NCBI GenBank assembly: GCA_041389495.1
Contig: JAWKRT010000001.1
Coordinates: 744,001-808,000, forward strand
Direction: 5' to 3'
Length of the DNA stretch: 64,000 nt
Origin: Myxococcota bacterium
GTDB taxonomy: Bacteria; Myxococcota_A; UBA9160; UBA4427
Position 1 is the first letter of the stretch, and every line of letters starts with the position of its first letter. The notes under the pieces are model-generated. The model saw nothing but the letters and a program-made list of their open reading frames with translations. It searched no databases and was not told the origin of the DNA. Positions 52,556 through 61,813 of the stretch are shown one piece after another. Made by a program: the position numbers and the translations under genes.

Positions 52556-53251
52556 CTAGCGCCGGCCCCCGCCCGATCGCGCGCGCGCGACGTACACCGC
52601 GTGGCGCAGTCCGCCGCGCCCGGGGCGGCGGATCTCGAAGGTCATTCCCGCGCCGCGAAGCCTCGCCTCGAAGCCCGCGTCGCGGTGCTCGCTCCAGAGG
52701 ACGAAGGCTCCCCCCGGCGTCAGGGCGCGCGCCGTCGTTCGCAGCGCGCGCTCTCCGTACACGGGGTGCTGGCGCGCGCCGCGCCCGTGATGCGGACCTT
52801 CGTCGAGGTCGAGCGCGATCGCGTCGAAGCGCTCGTCCGGGCTCGCGGCCGCGCGCGCGATGCGCGCGGCGACGTCGACGATCTCGATCGCGACGCGCGG
52901 GTCGAGGACGGCGCCGGACGACACGGGGGCGAGCGGCCCGCGGCACCAGTCGACGATGCGCTCGGTCAGCTCGGCCACCGCCACCCGCGCGCCTGCCGGC
53001 AGCGCGTCGAGCGCAGCGCGGAGCGTGCAGCCCATCCCGAGCCCCCCGATCAGGACGCGCGGCACGGGTGCTCTCTCGCACGCGAGCTCCGCCGCGAGCC
53101 GGCCGAGCGCCTCCTCCGAACGGCTCTGCCGGCTGTTCATGAGCACGCGGCCCGCGAGCGCGATCAGGAAGTCGCCGTCGGCGCGCCGCCGCAGCTCGAG
53201 CCGGCCGCGCGCCGTCGCGACGCCGTCGACCGTCTCCCAGGCTCGCGTCAT
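52556..53251 (-). CDS. Spermidine synthase-like methyltransferase-fold protein
   Basis: 231 residues with the polyamine-synthase fold: ELRRRADGDFLIALAGRVLMNS, VLIGGLGMGCTLRAAL for cofactor binding, VAVAELTERIVDWCRG, and DAIALDLDEGPHHG as the catalytic acid region. The canonical synthase catalytic aspartate loop is only partly preserved, so it may transfer another group. The start ATG at 53251 faces the YqeY gene. No decarboxylase gene is in the window. Confidence 0.75.
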   Translation of the reverse strand: MTRAWETVDGVATARGRLELRRRADGDFLIALAGRVLMNSRQSRSEEALGRLAAELACERAPVPRVLIGGLGMGCTLRAALDALPAGARVAVAELTERIVDWCRGPLAPVSSGAVLDPRVAIEIVDVAARIARAAASPDERFDAIALDLDEGPHHGRGARQHPVYGERALRTTARALTPGGAFVLWSEHRDAGFEARLRGAGMTFEIRRPGRGGLRHAVYVARARSGGGRR

Positions 53252-53342
53252 GCGCGCAGTGTGCGGGCCGCGCGGGCAGCTGTCAGCCCGCCGCCACGCG
53301 ACTACCTTCGGCGCCGCGAACCGCAGGAGGAAGCCCCGCCCG

Positions 53343-53798
53343 ATGGCGATCTTCGACGACGTGAGCACGCAGATGAAGGACGCGCTTCGCGCGAAGCAGG
53401 CGACGCGGCTCGCCGCGCTGCGATCGATCCGCGCCGCGTTCCTGAACGAGCTCAAGAAGGACAACTCCGAGCGCCTCGACGACGAGACGTGCACCGCGCT
53501 CCTCCGCCGCCTCGAGAAGCAGCGCAAGGAGAGCATCGAGGCCTTCGAGGCGGCGGGACGCGCGGACCGCGTCGCGACCGAACGCGAGGAGCTCGCGGTC
53601 GTGCAGTCCTTCCTGCCGAGCCTCGCCGACGAGGCGACGACGCGCGCGTGGGTCGCCGACGCGATCGCCGCCTCGGGCGCGGCCGCGCCGAGCGACGCGG
53701 GCAAGGTGATGGGGGCGCTCATGAAGGCGCACAAGGGCGAGGTCGACGGCAACCTCGCCCGGGCCATCGCCCAGGAGCTCCTCGCGAGCGGCGCCTAG
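53343..53798 (+). CDS. YqeY/GatB-tail-like protein
   Basis: 151 residues. YqeY-type proteins resemble the tail domain of GatB, the tRNA amidotransferase B subunit, and may help tRNA or protein synthesis. The segments MKDALRAKQATRLAALRSIR, EKQRKESIEAFEAAGR and GKVMGALMKAHKGEVDGNL are typical. The start follows GCAGGAGGAAG. It is convergent with the amt gene by 23 bp. Confidence 0.9.
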   Translation: MAIFDDVSTQMKDALRAKQATRLAALRSIRAAFLNELKKDNSERLDDETCTALLRRLEKQRKESIEAFEAAGRADRVATEREELAVVQSFLPSLADEATTRAWVADAIAASGAAAPSDAGKVMGALMKAHKGEVDGNLARAIAQELLASGA

Positions 53799-53821
53799 CG
53801 ACGCGTGGCCGCGGACGCGGG

Positions 53822-55147
53822 CTAGAGGTTGTAGCCGGTCTCGCCGTGCAGCGAGAGGTCGAGCCCCATCCGCTCGTCGGCGTCGTCGACGCGCAGCGCG
53901 ACGGCGAGCCCGGTGAGCTTCAGCAGCGCGTAGCTCGCGATGCCCGTGTACACGATCGTGATCGCGGCCGCGGCCGCCTGCGCGCCGAGCTGGCTCGCGA
54001 CGGTCGCGCCGTCGGCGAGCCCGCCGCCGCCGAACGCGCTCGATGCGAAGACCGCGGCGAGCAGCGTTCCCACGAACCCGCCGACGCCGTGGACGCCGAA
54101 GACGTCGAGCGAGTCGTCGTAGCCGAGCCGGTTCTTCAGCACCGCCGCCGCGTACCAGCAGATGCTGCCCGACGCGAGGCCGATCGCGAGCGCGCCCACC
54201 GGCCCGATGTAGCCCGAGGCGGGCGTCACCGCGGCGAGCCCGGCGATCGAGCCCGTCGCCGCGCCGAGCACGCTCGGCTTGCCGAACTTCACCCACTCGA
54301 TCGCCATCCACGCGAGCGTGGCCGCGCACGCCGAGACGTGTGTGACGACCAGCGCCATGGCGGCCGTGCCGTTCGCGCCGAGCGCGCTGCCCGCGTTGAA
54401 GCCGAACCAGCCGACCCACAGCATCGCGGTGCCCATGAACGTCATCGTGAGGTTGTGCGGCGGCATCGCCGTGCGCCCGTAGCCGTCGCGCGGGCCGACC
54501 ACGAGGCACGTCACGAGTGCCGCGACGCCCGCCGTGATGTGCACGACGATGCCGCCCGCGAAGTCGAGCACGCCCCACTGCGAGAACAGGCCGCCGCCCC
54601 ACGTCATGTGGCAGATCGGGGCGTAGACGACGACCACCCACAGCGAGGAGAACACGAGCATCGCCGAGAAGCGCATGCGCTCGGCGAACGCGCCGATCAC
54701 GAGCGCGGGCGTGATCACCGCGAACGTCATCTGGAAGGCGAAGAAGAGGGGCTCGGGGATCGTTCCGGCGAGCGTCGCGCCGTCGATGCCGACGAGGAAC
54801 GCCTTCGAGAGGTCGCCCACGAGCGCGTTGCCCTCGGCGAACGACAGGCTGTACGCGCCGCACAGCCAGAGGAGGCTCACGATCGCCGTGAGCGCGAGAC
54901 ACTGCATGAGCAGCGACAGCACGTTCTTCGTGCGCACGAGCCCGCCGTAGAAGAGCGCGAGCGCGGGGATGTTCATGAACAGCACGAGCGCGGTGGACGT
55001 GAGGACCCACGCCGTGTCGCCGGAGTCGAGCGCATCCTCGGCCCGCGCGGCGGACGGGATCAGCGAAGCGGCGAGGGCGATCGGAGCGAGCAGGACGAGC
55101 CGGGCGCGCGCGACCGTGCGCGCGGCCGACGACGGGCGATGCGACAT
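53822..55147 (-). CDS. amt: Ammonium transporter
   Basis: 441 residues with a signal peptide (ending near PSAARA) and eleven membrane helices. The conserved pore histidines are in GGIVVHITAG and FGVHGVGGF, and MTFAVITPALVIGAFAER is a family signature. It moves NH4+/NH3 across the inner membrane. The usual partner glnK is not adjacent. A TAGAAT box on the minus strand lies about 84 bp upstream. Confidence 0.95.
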   Translation of the reverse strand: MSHRPSSAARTVARARLVLLAPIALAASLIPSAARAEDALDSGDTAWVLTSTALVLFMNIPALALFYGGLVRTKNVLSLLMQCLALTAIVSLLWLCGAYSLSFAEGNALVGDLSKAFLVGIDGATLAGTIPEPLFFAFQMTFAVITPALVIGAFAERMRFSAMLVFSSLWVVVVYAPICHMTWGGGLFSQWGVLDFAGGIVVHITAGVAALVTCLVVGPRDGYGRTAMPPHNLTMTFMGTAMLWVGWFGFNAGSALGANGTAAMALVVTHVSACAATLAWMAIEWVKFGKPSVLGAATGSIAGLAAVTPASGYIGPVGALAIGLASGSICWYAAAVLKNRLGYDDSLDVFGVHGVGGFVGTLLAAVFASSAFGGGGLADGATVASQLGAQAAAAAITIVYTGIASYALLKLTGLAVALRVDDADERMGLDLSLHGETGYNL

Positions 55148-55230
55148 CGTGGAATCCTCGGTGGGCGGGCCGTGCGGAGCCGCTCGGCCTCCGCGCCGAG
55201 GGCCCCGCGCGGTGGCGGAAACGGCGCGCG

Positions 55231-55236
55231 ATTCTA
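55231..55236 (-). promoter_or_regulatory. Candidate -10 box of amt (TAGAAT)
   Basis: Read on the minus strand, ending 83 nt before the ATG at 55147. The -35 position (GCCGGA) is weak. Confidence 0.35.
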
Positions 55237-55289
55237 GGCGCGATCGGGCGGCTTCCGGCTCGCCCGGGTCGATCCGAACCGATGGGAAT

Positions 55290-55355
55290 TGCTCGCGAAA
55301 CGAGCATCTGCGCGCGAATTGGGCGCGACCCGCGCCGGCTGCTCGAAAAATGAGC
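55290..55355. repeat. Two TGCTCG-GAAA hairpin repeats between amt and the NYN gene
   Basis: TGCTCG (55290-55295) with CGAGCA (55301-55306) around CGAAA, and GCTC (55341-55344) with GAGC (55352-55355) around GAAAAAT. Both centre on TGCTCGxGAAA-type sequence in a divergent gap. They look like a repeated operator or protein-binding site. Confidence 0.35.
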
Positions 55356-55401
55356 GGGCCGGCCCCCGCGCGCCCGCCTACGCTCGCGCGCCGGAGGTGC
55401 A

Positions 55402-56166
55402 ATGGACCAGGAGCCCCGGATCGCCGTGTTCGTCGACTTCGAGAACCTCGCGCTCGGCGTGAGGCAGGCGAAGGGGGCGAACCACTTCGACGTGGACCTC
55501 ATCCTGAAGCGCCTGCTCGAGAAGGGGCGCATCGTCTTCAAGCGCGCCTACTGCGACTGGACGAAGTACCGCGACGACAAGCGGACCTTCCACACGCACG
55601 GGATCGAGCTCGTCGACATCCCGCACACCAAGCAGAGCGGCAAGAACAGCGCCGACATCCACATGGTCGTCGATGCCATGGATCTCTGTTATGCGAAGAC
55701 GCACATCGACATCTTCGCGCTCATCACCGGCGACAGCGACTTCTCCCCGCTCGTCTCGAAGCTCAAGGAGAACGACAAGCGCGTGATCGGCTGCGGCGTG
55801 CGCAACTCGACCTCCGACCTGCTGCTCTCCAACTGCGACGAGTTCATCTTCTACGACGACCTCGCGACGGCCGCGGCGCGGCCCCGCGCGAGCGCGAAGC
55901 GCGGCCAGAAGCCGACCGGCAAGGACGCCATCTTCGACCAGCTCACCGAGATCGTGCGCTCGCTGCAGTCCGACTACGACCCGCTCTGGGGATCGATCGT
56001 GAAGCAGACGATGCGGCGCGTGGCGCCCGACTTCAACGAGTCGCAGCACGGCTTCAAGCTGTTCTCCGAGCTGCTCGAGGCCGCGGACGACCGCGGCGAC
56101 CTGCAGATCGAGTACGACGAAGCGCGCGGCAACTACAAGGTGCGCCTGGCTCCGGCGCGGAGCTAG
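55402..56166 (+). CDS. NYN-domain ribonuclease-like protein with C-terminal LOTUS/OST-HTH domain
   Basis: 254 residues. The N-terminal NYN (PIN-like) domain runs to about residue 155, with Asp ligands in FVDFENLAL, SADIHMVVDAMDL and ITGDSDFSPLVSKL, consistent with a metal-dependent RNase. Residues about 175-250 fit an OST-HTH/LOTUS RNA-binding module (AIFDQLTEIVRSL, GFKLFSELLEAADDRGDLQI). Such proteins process or silence RNA. A GGAGG precedes the ATG, and the gene is followed 7 bp later by the cyclohydrolase-like gene. Confidence 0.87.
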   Translation: MDQEPRIAVFVDFENLALGVRQAKGANHFDVDLILKRLLEKGRIVFKRAYCDWTKYRDDKRTFHTHGIELVDIPHTKQSGKNSADIHMVVDAMDLCYAKTHIDIFALITGDSDFSPLVSKLKENDKRVIGCGVRNSTSDLLLSNCDEFIFYDDLATAAARPRASAKRGQKPTGKDAIFDQLTEIVRSLQSDYDPLWGSIVKQTMRRVAPDFNESQHGFKLFSELLEAADDRGDLQIEYDEARGNYKVRLAPARS

Positions 56167-56173
56167 GCGCGCG

Positions 56174-57413
56174 GTGGCCGCACCGGCGCTCCGCGGATCG
56201 CTCCTCGCGCTCGGCGCGACGCGTCGGGCGACCGCGCACGGGCCCTTCGACGTCGCCGAGTTCCGCAACGTCGCCACGCACCGCAGCGCGTTCGCGCTCG
56301 TGCGCGGCGACGTCCGCGGCGACGAGCCCGTGCTCTGCCGCGTGCACTCGTCCTGCGTGACGAGCGAGTTCCTCGGTGCGTGCGACTGCGACTGCGCGGG
56401 CCAGCTCGAGGCCGCGCTCGCGGCCATCGACGGCGAGGGGCGCGGCGTCCTCTTCTACCTGGCGCAGGAAGGGCGGGGCGCGGGCATCGTCGCGAAGGCG
56501 CGCGATCGCATGATCGTGCAGGCGAGCCGTCACCGGACGACGACCTTCGAGGCCTACGAGCGCATGGGCCTGCATCCCGATGCGCGCCGCTACGGCGAGG
56601 TCGCCGACGCGTGTGCGCTGCTCGGTGTCGAGGCCCCGCTCGTCGTCCTCTCGAACAATCCCGGCAAGGTGAGCGCGCTCGAGCGCGAGAAGCTGCGCGT
56701 CGCGGAGATGCGGCCGCTCGCGCGCGATGCTTCGCCGTTCAACGCGCACTATCTCGAGGCGAAGCGCGCGTCGGGGCACGTCCTCGGCACCGCGCGCGCC
56801 GACGCGGCGGAGCTTCCGCGCGCGGTCGCGTGCACGACGCCGCGCCCGCTCCACGGCCTTCCCGACGTCCTGCACGTCGCGACCTATCTGCTGCCGGTGG
56901 GCGGGTCGATCGACGCGCCCGTCTGGGTGGAGCTCGACGCCTTCGTCGACCTCGCGTCGCGCGCCGAGCGCATCGCGCTGCGCGGCGGCGCGGCGGCGGG
57001 CGGCGCGCTGCGCGTCCGGCGGCAGCCCGAGCCCGTGCTCGAGCGGTTCGCGCTCGAGCCCGCGCCGGCGCGCGCCGCGTGGCGGCGGCTCGCCCTCGCC
57101 GGCGAGCGGGAGGCCGCGTGGCTCGCCGTGCTCTCGCCGCGCGATGCGCGCGGCGTCCGCCGGCGCCGATGCGGCCGAACGCGAGCTGCGTCTGCTGGCC
57201 GCGCTCGCGCGCGGGCCGGCGCGGGCGCGTCGTCGCCGACGCGGTCGCGGGCGAGCCCGATCCCGTCGATGGGCTGCGCGCCGCCGGGCTCGACGCGGTG
57301 GCCGCGCCCGCGCTCGACCCGCGTCGACGCCCGGGCTCGATTCCGGGGTCGCGTCCGCATCCCCGACCGCGCCGGCGATGGCGCGCTCCCCGCGCGCCGC
57401 GCGACGCCCGTGA
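56174..57413 (+). CDS. GTP cyclohydrolase II-like protein (RibA family), C-terminus frameshifted
   Basis: About 410 residues. Residues 1-200 are a RibA-type domain: the zinc ligands fit C-x10-C-x-C in [17 protein letters not shown], the GTP-contact loop is [11 protein letters not shown], and [12 protein letters not shown] replaces the usual TNNPRK. A second, less clear domain follows. Near 57145 the frame shifts, returns via two further shifts near 57225 and 57320, and finishes as [10 protein letters not shown] at the TGA of 57411-57413; all segments have coding-like GC3. Start GTG 56174. The stop overlaps the GTG of the next gene (GTGA). The indels are likely sequencing errors; decay of the tail is the alternative. 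Confidence 0.72.
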
Positions 57414-59464
57414 CCGCAGGCGGCGGGGACGAGCGCGCTCGGCGCTCGCGCGACGCCGGGGGGCTCGCGCGAATCGAGGCGCGCATCGCGTCGATTCCGG
57501 CCGCACTGCGCGCCGCGGGTGCGCTCGCCGAGCTCGCGCCGCCGTTCGACCCGCACCGCGCGCGCGCGATCGTCACGACCGGCGTCGGCAGCTCGGCCGC
57601 GCACGCGCGCTTCCTCGCGCACGTGCTCGCGCGCGAGCTCGGCCTCCCCGCGCGCTTCGAGCCGACCGGCGCGCTCGCGCGCACGCCGCCGCCCGGGTCC
57701 CTCCGCGACGCGCTCGTCGTCTTCTCGCAGGGGCTCTCGCCGAACGCGCGCTTCGCGTTCGCGCACGCACGCGCCTTCGGTGCGGTGGTCGTCGCGACGG
57801 CGCAGGGGGCATCGGCGCGCGGAGGCGAGCGCGCGGAGTGGCTCGGCGCGCTCGTCGCCTCGGGCGCCGCGATCGTCGACGTCGACGCGCCCGACGAGTA
57901 CGGGACGCTCGCGCGCGTCGTCGGGCCGATGCTCGGGCTCGTCGCCGCGCTGCGCATCGCGCGCAGCCTCGGGCGCGCGATCGGAGGCAGCGCATCGGCA
58001 CGGCCCGCGCTCGCTTTCGACGGCGACGAAGTGGCGCGCCGCGTCGAGCGCGCGGACTTGGCGCTCGACGCGGCGCTCGCGAGCGCGGGGCTCGACCCGG
58101 CCGATCCCGCGAGCGCGCGCGCGCTCGTCGACGGCGAAGTCGCCTTCGTCGCGAGCGAGGGCTACGGCGAGTGCGTCGCGCACCTGCCGACGAAGTGGCT
58201 CGAGCTGGCGCAGCGCACGCCGCCTCCCGTGTGGGATGGCTTCGAGCTCGCACATGGCGGCCTCCAGCTGCTCTTCGCCGCGGCGGCGCGGCCGCGGGCC
58301 GGCGCGCCGCCGCCGTTCGCGATCCATCTCGCGCGCGGAGGCGCGCGCGGAGGTGCGCGCCGGGTCGACGAGGACGCGACGCTCGGGCGCGCGCTCGCCA
58401 CTGCGCTCGCCGGCTCGGGCGTGCGCAGCGTCGCGCTCGCGGCCGAGGCGTCGGGCCCTTCGGCCGCGTTCGAGCACGAGGCGCTCGCGAACGCGCTGCT
58501 CGTGCGCTGGCTGCGCGGCTCGGCGCTCGACCCCGCCGACTGGCCGGGGCGCGACCGCGACGGCGCGCTCTACGCGCGCTCGCCCGCACTCGCGCGCGCA
58601 GGGTCGGCGTCGAACGACGACGCGCGCCCGCGCCTGGCGGGCGCACCCGCGCGAGTGCTGCGCGCGTCGGTGCCGAACGCGAATGCGCGCCCGCGTGCGC
58701 CGCTCGCACCCGCGCCGGCGCTCGGCCGGCTGCGCTGGCCGGAGGTCGACGCCGCGCCGGGCGGCGCGCACCGCGTCGCGGTGCTCGCGCTCGGATCGGT
58801 CGAGCAGCACGGCCCGCACCTTCCGCTCGACACCGACATCGCGATCGCGCGCTGGCTCGCGGCCGGCGTCGCCGCGCGCATCGCGGGCGCGATCGCGCTT
58901 CCCGCACTCGAGCTCGGTGCGGCGAGCGAGCACGCCGCGTTTCCCGGCACGCTCTCGCTCTCGCCGGCGACCTTCACGGCGGTCGTCGCCGACCTGCTGC
59001 GCTCGCTCGCTCCTCACGGCTTCGCGCGGGCGTTCGTGTTCAGCGCGCACGGCGGCAACCTCGGCGCGCTGCGCGCCGCGCGCGACGCGCTTCGCGCAGC
59101 CGCCGCGCCGTGCGCGCTCGTCGTGTGCGACGACCCCGCCGGCGTCGCGGCCAGGCTCGCGCGCGTGGGCGCCGAGAGCGGGATCGCCCCGCGCGAGCAG
59201 GGGCACCACGCGGGCGAGGTCGAGACGTCGATCCTCCGGGCGATCGACGGGCACGGCGTCGCGACGCACGCGCTCGCGGCGGGCGTCGACGGCGGGCCGG
59301 GCGACGCGCAGGCGCTCTTCTACCCGAGCCTTCGCGCGCACGCGCCGGATGGCACGGTCGGCGACCCGCGGCGCTTCGACGCGGCGCGCGGACGCGCCTA
59401 CCTCGACGCGTGGATCGACGAGCTCGTGGCGTTCTACGAGGCGTGCGCGGCGGACGACGCGTAG
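57410..59464 (+). CDS. SIS-domain/creatininase-family fusion enzyme
   Basis: 684 residues from GTG 57410, which overlaps the preceding TGA as in other coupled genes here. Residues about 20-430 hold two SIS halves ([35 protein letters not shown], then [13 protein letters not shown] and [11 protein letters not shown]) as in sugar-phosphate isomerases. From about residue 445 comes a creatininase domain: [31 protein letters not shown] and [11 protein letters not shown] are its metal motifs. This family includes ArfB, the formyl hydrolase acting after archaeal GTP cyclohydrolase. With the RibA-like gene it suggests a GTP-derived pyrimidine pathway; that is inference. Confidence 0.75.
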   Translation: MTAGGGDERARRSRDAGGLARIEARIASIPAALRAAGALAELAPPFDPHRARAIVTTGVGSSAAHARFLAHVLARELGLPARFEPTGALARTPPPGSLRDALVVFSQGLSPNARFAFAHARAFGAVVVATAQGASARGGERAEWLGALVASGAAIVDVDAPDEYGTLARVVGPMLGLVAALRIARSLGRAIGGSASARPALAFDGDEVARRVERADLALDAALASAGLDPADPASARALVDGEVAFVASEGYGECVAHLPTKWLELAQRTPPPVWDGFELAHGGLQLLFAAAARPRAGAPPPFAIHLARGGARGGARRVDEDATLGRALATALAGSGVRSVALAAEASGPSAAFEHEALANALLVRWLRGSALDPADWPGRDRDGALYARSPALARAGSASNDDARPRLAGAPARVLRASVPNANARPRAPLAPAPALGRLRWPEVDAAPGGAHRVAVLALGSVEQHGPHLPLDTDIAIARWLAAGVAARIAGAIALPALELGAASEHAAFPGTLSLSPATFTAVVADLLRSLAPHGFARAFVFSAHGGNLGALRAARDALRAAAAPCALVVCDDPAGVAARLARVGAESGIAPREQGHHAGEVETSILRAIDGHGVATHALAAGVDGGPGDAQALFYPSLRAHAPDGTVGDPRRFDAARGRAYLDAWIDELVAFYEACAADDA

Positions 59465-60213
59465 GACGACCGCAGCGGCCGGCTCCGCGCGTGGACGAAC
59501 GGGATCCAGAGCGCGTAGTACAGCTGGTTGGGTGCGATGCGGAGCGCCCAGCCCTCGTCGACGCCGGCGAGGACGACGACGTCGCACGCCGCCCACAGTG
59601 CATAGTAGGCGGCGACGTAGCCGAGGCAGCTTCGCAGGAAGTCCGCGAGGCGCGCATCGCCGCCCGCCGCGCGCGGCACCTCGCGGCGCGCGAGCACGCT
59701 CGCCAGCGCGACGAAGCCGAGCTCGTAGACGAGCCACATGCCCTGGCCCGGCAGGCTCGGGTCGAGTGCGCGCGCGGCGCCCCAGATCGCGCCGGTCGCG
59801 ATCGGGACGACGAGCACGAGGCCGAGCGCGCGCGGCCCCCACGCGGAGGCGGGCTCGCCGCGCATCGACGCGCCGAGACCGAGCACGAGCACGAGCACGC
59901 GGAGATCGCCGAGCAGCACGAACGCGAACATCACGGCCGTCGCGCCGAAGCCGTCGCTCCACCCGAGCGCGCGGACGATGGGCCCGCCGACGATGGGATC
60001 GAGCATCGTCTCGACCGCCCATGCGACGGTGTAGACGGAGAGGAAGCGCGCGGCGCGCGCGCGGGCGACGTCCGCACCGCCGTCGCTCGCGACGGATCGC
60101 GGCGACGGTGCGCACGCGCGCACGCCGCGATAGGCGAGGAACGCGAAGGGCGCGACCAACAACGCCCAGAGCGACTGCAGGTCACCGGCGTAGAACGCGT
60201 GCCACGTCGACAT
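59434..60213 (-). CDS. Polytopic membrane protein
   Basis: 259 residues with about seven hydrophobic helices ([73 protein letters not shown]). No catalytic motif or family is recognised. The ATG at 60213 has a TAGACT box 10 nt upstream. It is convergent with the SIS-creatininase gene, overlapping it by 31 bp, so the real stop could differ only if the ends were misread. Confidence 0.6.
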   Translation of the reverse strand: MSTWHAFYAGDLQSLWALLVAPFAFLAYRGVRACAPSPRSVASDGGADVARARAARFLSVYTVAWAVETMLDPIVGGPIVRALGWSDGFGATAVMFAFVLLGDLRVLVLVLGLGASMRGEPASAWGPRALGLVLVVPIATGAIWGAARALDPSLPGQGMWLVYELGFVALASVLARREVPRAAGGDARLADFLRSCLGYVAAYYALWAACDVVVLAGVDEGWALRIAPNQLYYALWIPFVHARSRPLRSSYASSAAHAS

Positions 60214-60223
60214 GTCGCTTGCG

Positions 60224-60229
60224 AGTCTA
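60224..60229 (-). promoter_or_regulatory. Candidate -10 box (TAGACT on the minus strand)
   Basis: Its 3' edge lies 10 nt from the membrane protein ATG (60213), giving a very short leader. No strong -35. Confidence 0.3.
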
Positions 60230-60319
60230 ACAGGGCGGATTCGCGCCACTTCGCATCCGATCGCGCGACTCACCGGCGCGGGCGCGCGAGATTCCGCGAG
60301 GAACGCGCGGCGCCGGGCG

Positions 60320-60325
60320 TAGAAT
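60320..60325 (+). promoter_or_regulatory. Candidate -10 box of the cold-shock gene (TAGAAT)
   Basis: About 147 nt before the GTG at 60472, giving a long 5' leader as is usual for cold-shock genes whose leader senses temperature. No good -35. Confidence 0.4.
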
Positions 60326-60471
60326 GCGCGCCGCTCGCTCGGCAGCGGACGATGCCGGGCGCGCGCTCGCCGGCGGCACGGATGGAGCCGCCGCGGCGCG
60401 GCGGCCGCGTGGGGTCGCCAGCCGCTCGGGCGCGCGCCGGTGACGAGCGAGCCAGTGCGAGGAGGAACGGC

Positions 60472-60681
60472 GTGGCGCGAGGCACGGTGAAGTGGTTCAG
60501 CGATCAGAAGGGATACGGGTTCATCGAGCCGGAGGACGGGACCAAGGACATCTTCGTCCACTACTCCGCGATCGAGGGCGACGGCTTCCGGACGCTGCAC
60601 GAAGGGCAGGCCGTCCAGTTCGAGACCGGCGACGGTCGCAAGGGACCCGAGGCCCGCAACGTGAAGATCGCCGCGGGCTGA
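60472..60681 (+). CDS. Cold-shock domain protein
   Basis: 69 residues, one cold-shock domain: the RNP motifs [11 protein letters not shown] and DIFVHYSAI are present, with KWFSDQ at the start. It binds single-stranded RNA and DNA and relieves structure in mRNA. The GTG start at 60472 has GAGGAGG close upstream. A perfect hairpin ends the transcript at 60701-60730. Confidence 0.96.
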   Translation: MARGTVKWFSDQKGYGFIEPEDGTKDIFVHYSAIEGDGFRTLHEGQAVQFETGDGRKGPEARNVKIAAG

Positions 60682-60700
60682 ACGGCGGTCGATCGAGAGC

Positions 60701-60730
60701 GACGGGCCCCGGCGTGCGCCGGGGCCCGTC
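60701..60730 (+). terminator. Perfect 13-bp terminator hairpin after the cold-shock gene
   Basis: GACGGGCCCCGGC (60701-60713) pairs with GCCGGGGCCCGTC (60718-60730) around GTGC, followed by TTCGTC. It lies 20 bp after the stop and before the alcohol dehydrogenase start at 60755. Confidence 0.65.
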
Positions 60731-60754
60731 TTCGTCGGGGAGCACGCGCGCGCG

Positions 60755-61813
60755 ATGAAGGGACTCGTCTACCACGGGCACGAGGACGTGCGCTTCGAGT
60801 CGGCGCCCGACCCGAAGATCGAGGACGCGCACGATGTCGTCGTGCGCATCGAGAAGACCGCGATCTGCGGCTCCGATCTCCACTTCTGGCACGGCGAGGC
60901 GATCGCGGGCCTGCCGCCCTTCCTGCTCGGGCACGAGTTCGCGGGTGTCGTCGAGGACGCGGGGAGCGCGGTCGAGCGCTTCCGCAAGGGCGATCGCGTG
61001 CTCGTGTCGTGCACGGTCGGCTGCGGTCGCTGCGACGAGTGCCGCGACCACCGGTACGGCGGCTGCTCGACGCTGACGGGCGGCATCCCCTACTCGAACG
61101 TCTTCGGCAATCCGCTCCGACAGGGCGGGCAGGCCGAGGCCGCGCGCGTCCCGTTCGCGGACGCGAACCTCTTCCGCGTTCCCGACGGCATGGACTACGA
61201 GCGCGGCCTCTTCCTGACGGACGTGCTGCCCACCGGCTACATGGGTGCGGAGCTGGCGGAGGTGGGGCCGGGCGACGTCGTCGTCGTCTTCGGCTGCGGG
61301 CCGGTCGGCACCTTCGCGCAGCGCGGCGCACAGCTGCGCGGCGCGTCGCAGGTGTTCGCCGTCGACCTCGACGACGCGCGTCTCGCGCGCGCCCGCGCGC
61401 GCGGCTGCACGCCCGTGAATCCGCGCACGCAGGACGTGAAGGAGACGGTGCGCGAGGCGACGCGCGGCCGCGGCGCCGACTGCGCGATCGAGGCGATCGG
61501 CCTGCCGTCGCTCGTCGCGCAGGCGATCGACGTCGTGCGCTTCGGCGGTCGCGTCGCCGTGATCGGCGTGATGCCGGCCGGCGACGTCGCGCTGCCGTGG
61601 ACGACCGGCGTGATGGGCAGGAACCTGACGCTGCGCTCCGCGCTCGTCGAACCGCAGAACTACGTGCCGAAGCTGCTGCCGCTGATCGAGCAGGGCCGGC
61701 TCGACCCGACCGAGATCATCACGCACCGCCTTCCGCTCGCGGACGGCGCGCGCGGCTACGAGATCTTCGCCGCGCACGACGAGGATGCACTCAAGGTCGT
61801 GCTCACCCCGTGA
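60755..61813 (+). CDS. Zinc-dependent alcohol dehydrogenase
   Basis: 352 residues, medium-chain dehydrogenase. Catalytic zinc ligands Cys in KTAICGSDLHF, His in LLGHEFAGVVE; structural zinc cysteines in VGCGRCDECRDHRYGGC; NAD site VVVFGCGPVGTFA. It oxidises a secondary or primary alcohol, substrate unknown. The ATG follows a strong terminator of the previous gene by 24 bp. Its end overlaps the thioesterase gene (GTGA), so the two form one operon. Confidence 0.92.
   Translation: MKGLVYHGHEDVRFESAPDPKIEDAHDVVVRIEKTAICGSDLHFWHGEAIAGLPPFLLGHEFAGVVEDAGSAVERFRKGDRVLVSCTVGCGRCDECRDHRYGGCSTLTGGIPYSNVFGNPLRQGGQAEAARVPFADANLFRVPDGMDYERGLFLTDVLPTGYMGAELAEVGPGDVVVVFGCGPVGTFAQRGAQLRGASQVFAVDLDDARLARARARGCTPVNPRTQDVKETVREATRGRGADCAIEAIGLPSLVAQAIDVVRFGGRVAVIGVMPAGDVALPWTTGVMGRNLTLRSALVEPQNYVPKLLPLIEQGRLDPTEIITHRLPLADGARGYEIFAAHDEDALKVVLTP

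Noticed and set aside
55402..56166. NYN gene as a toxin-antitoxin or defence system
   Set aside because: No antitoxin or defence neighbour is present; the LOTUS module fits a housekeeping RNA role.
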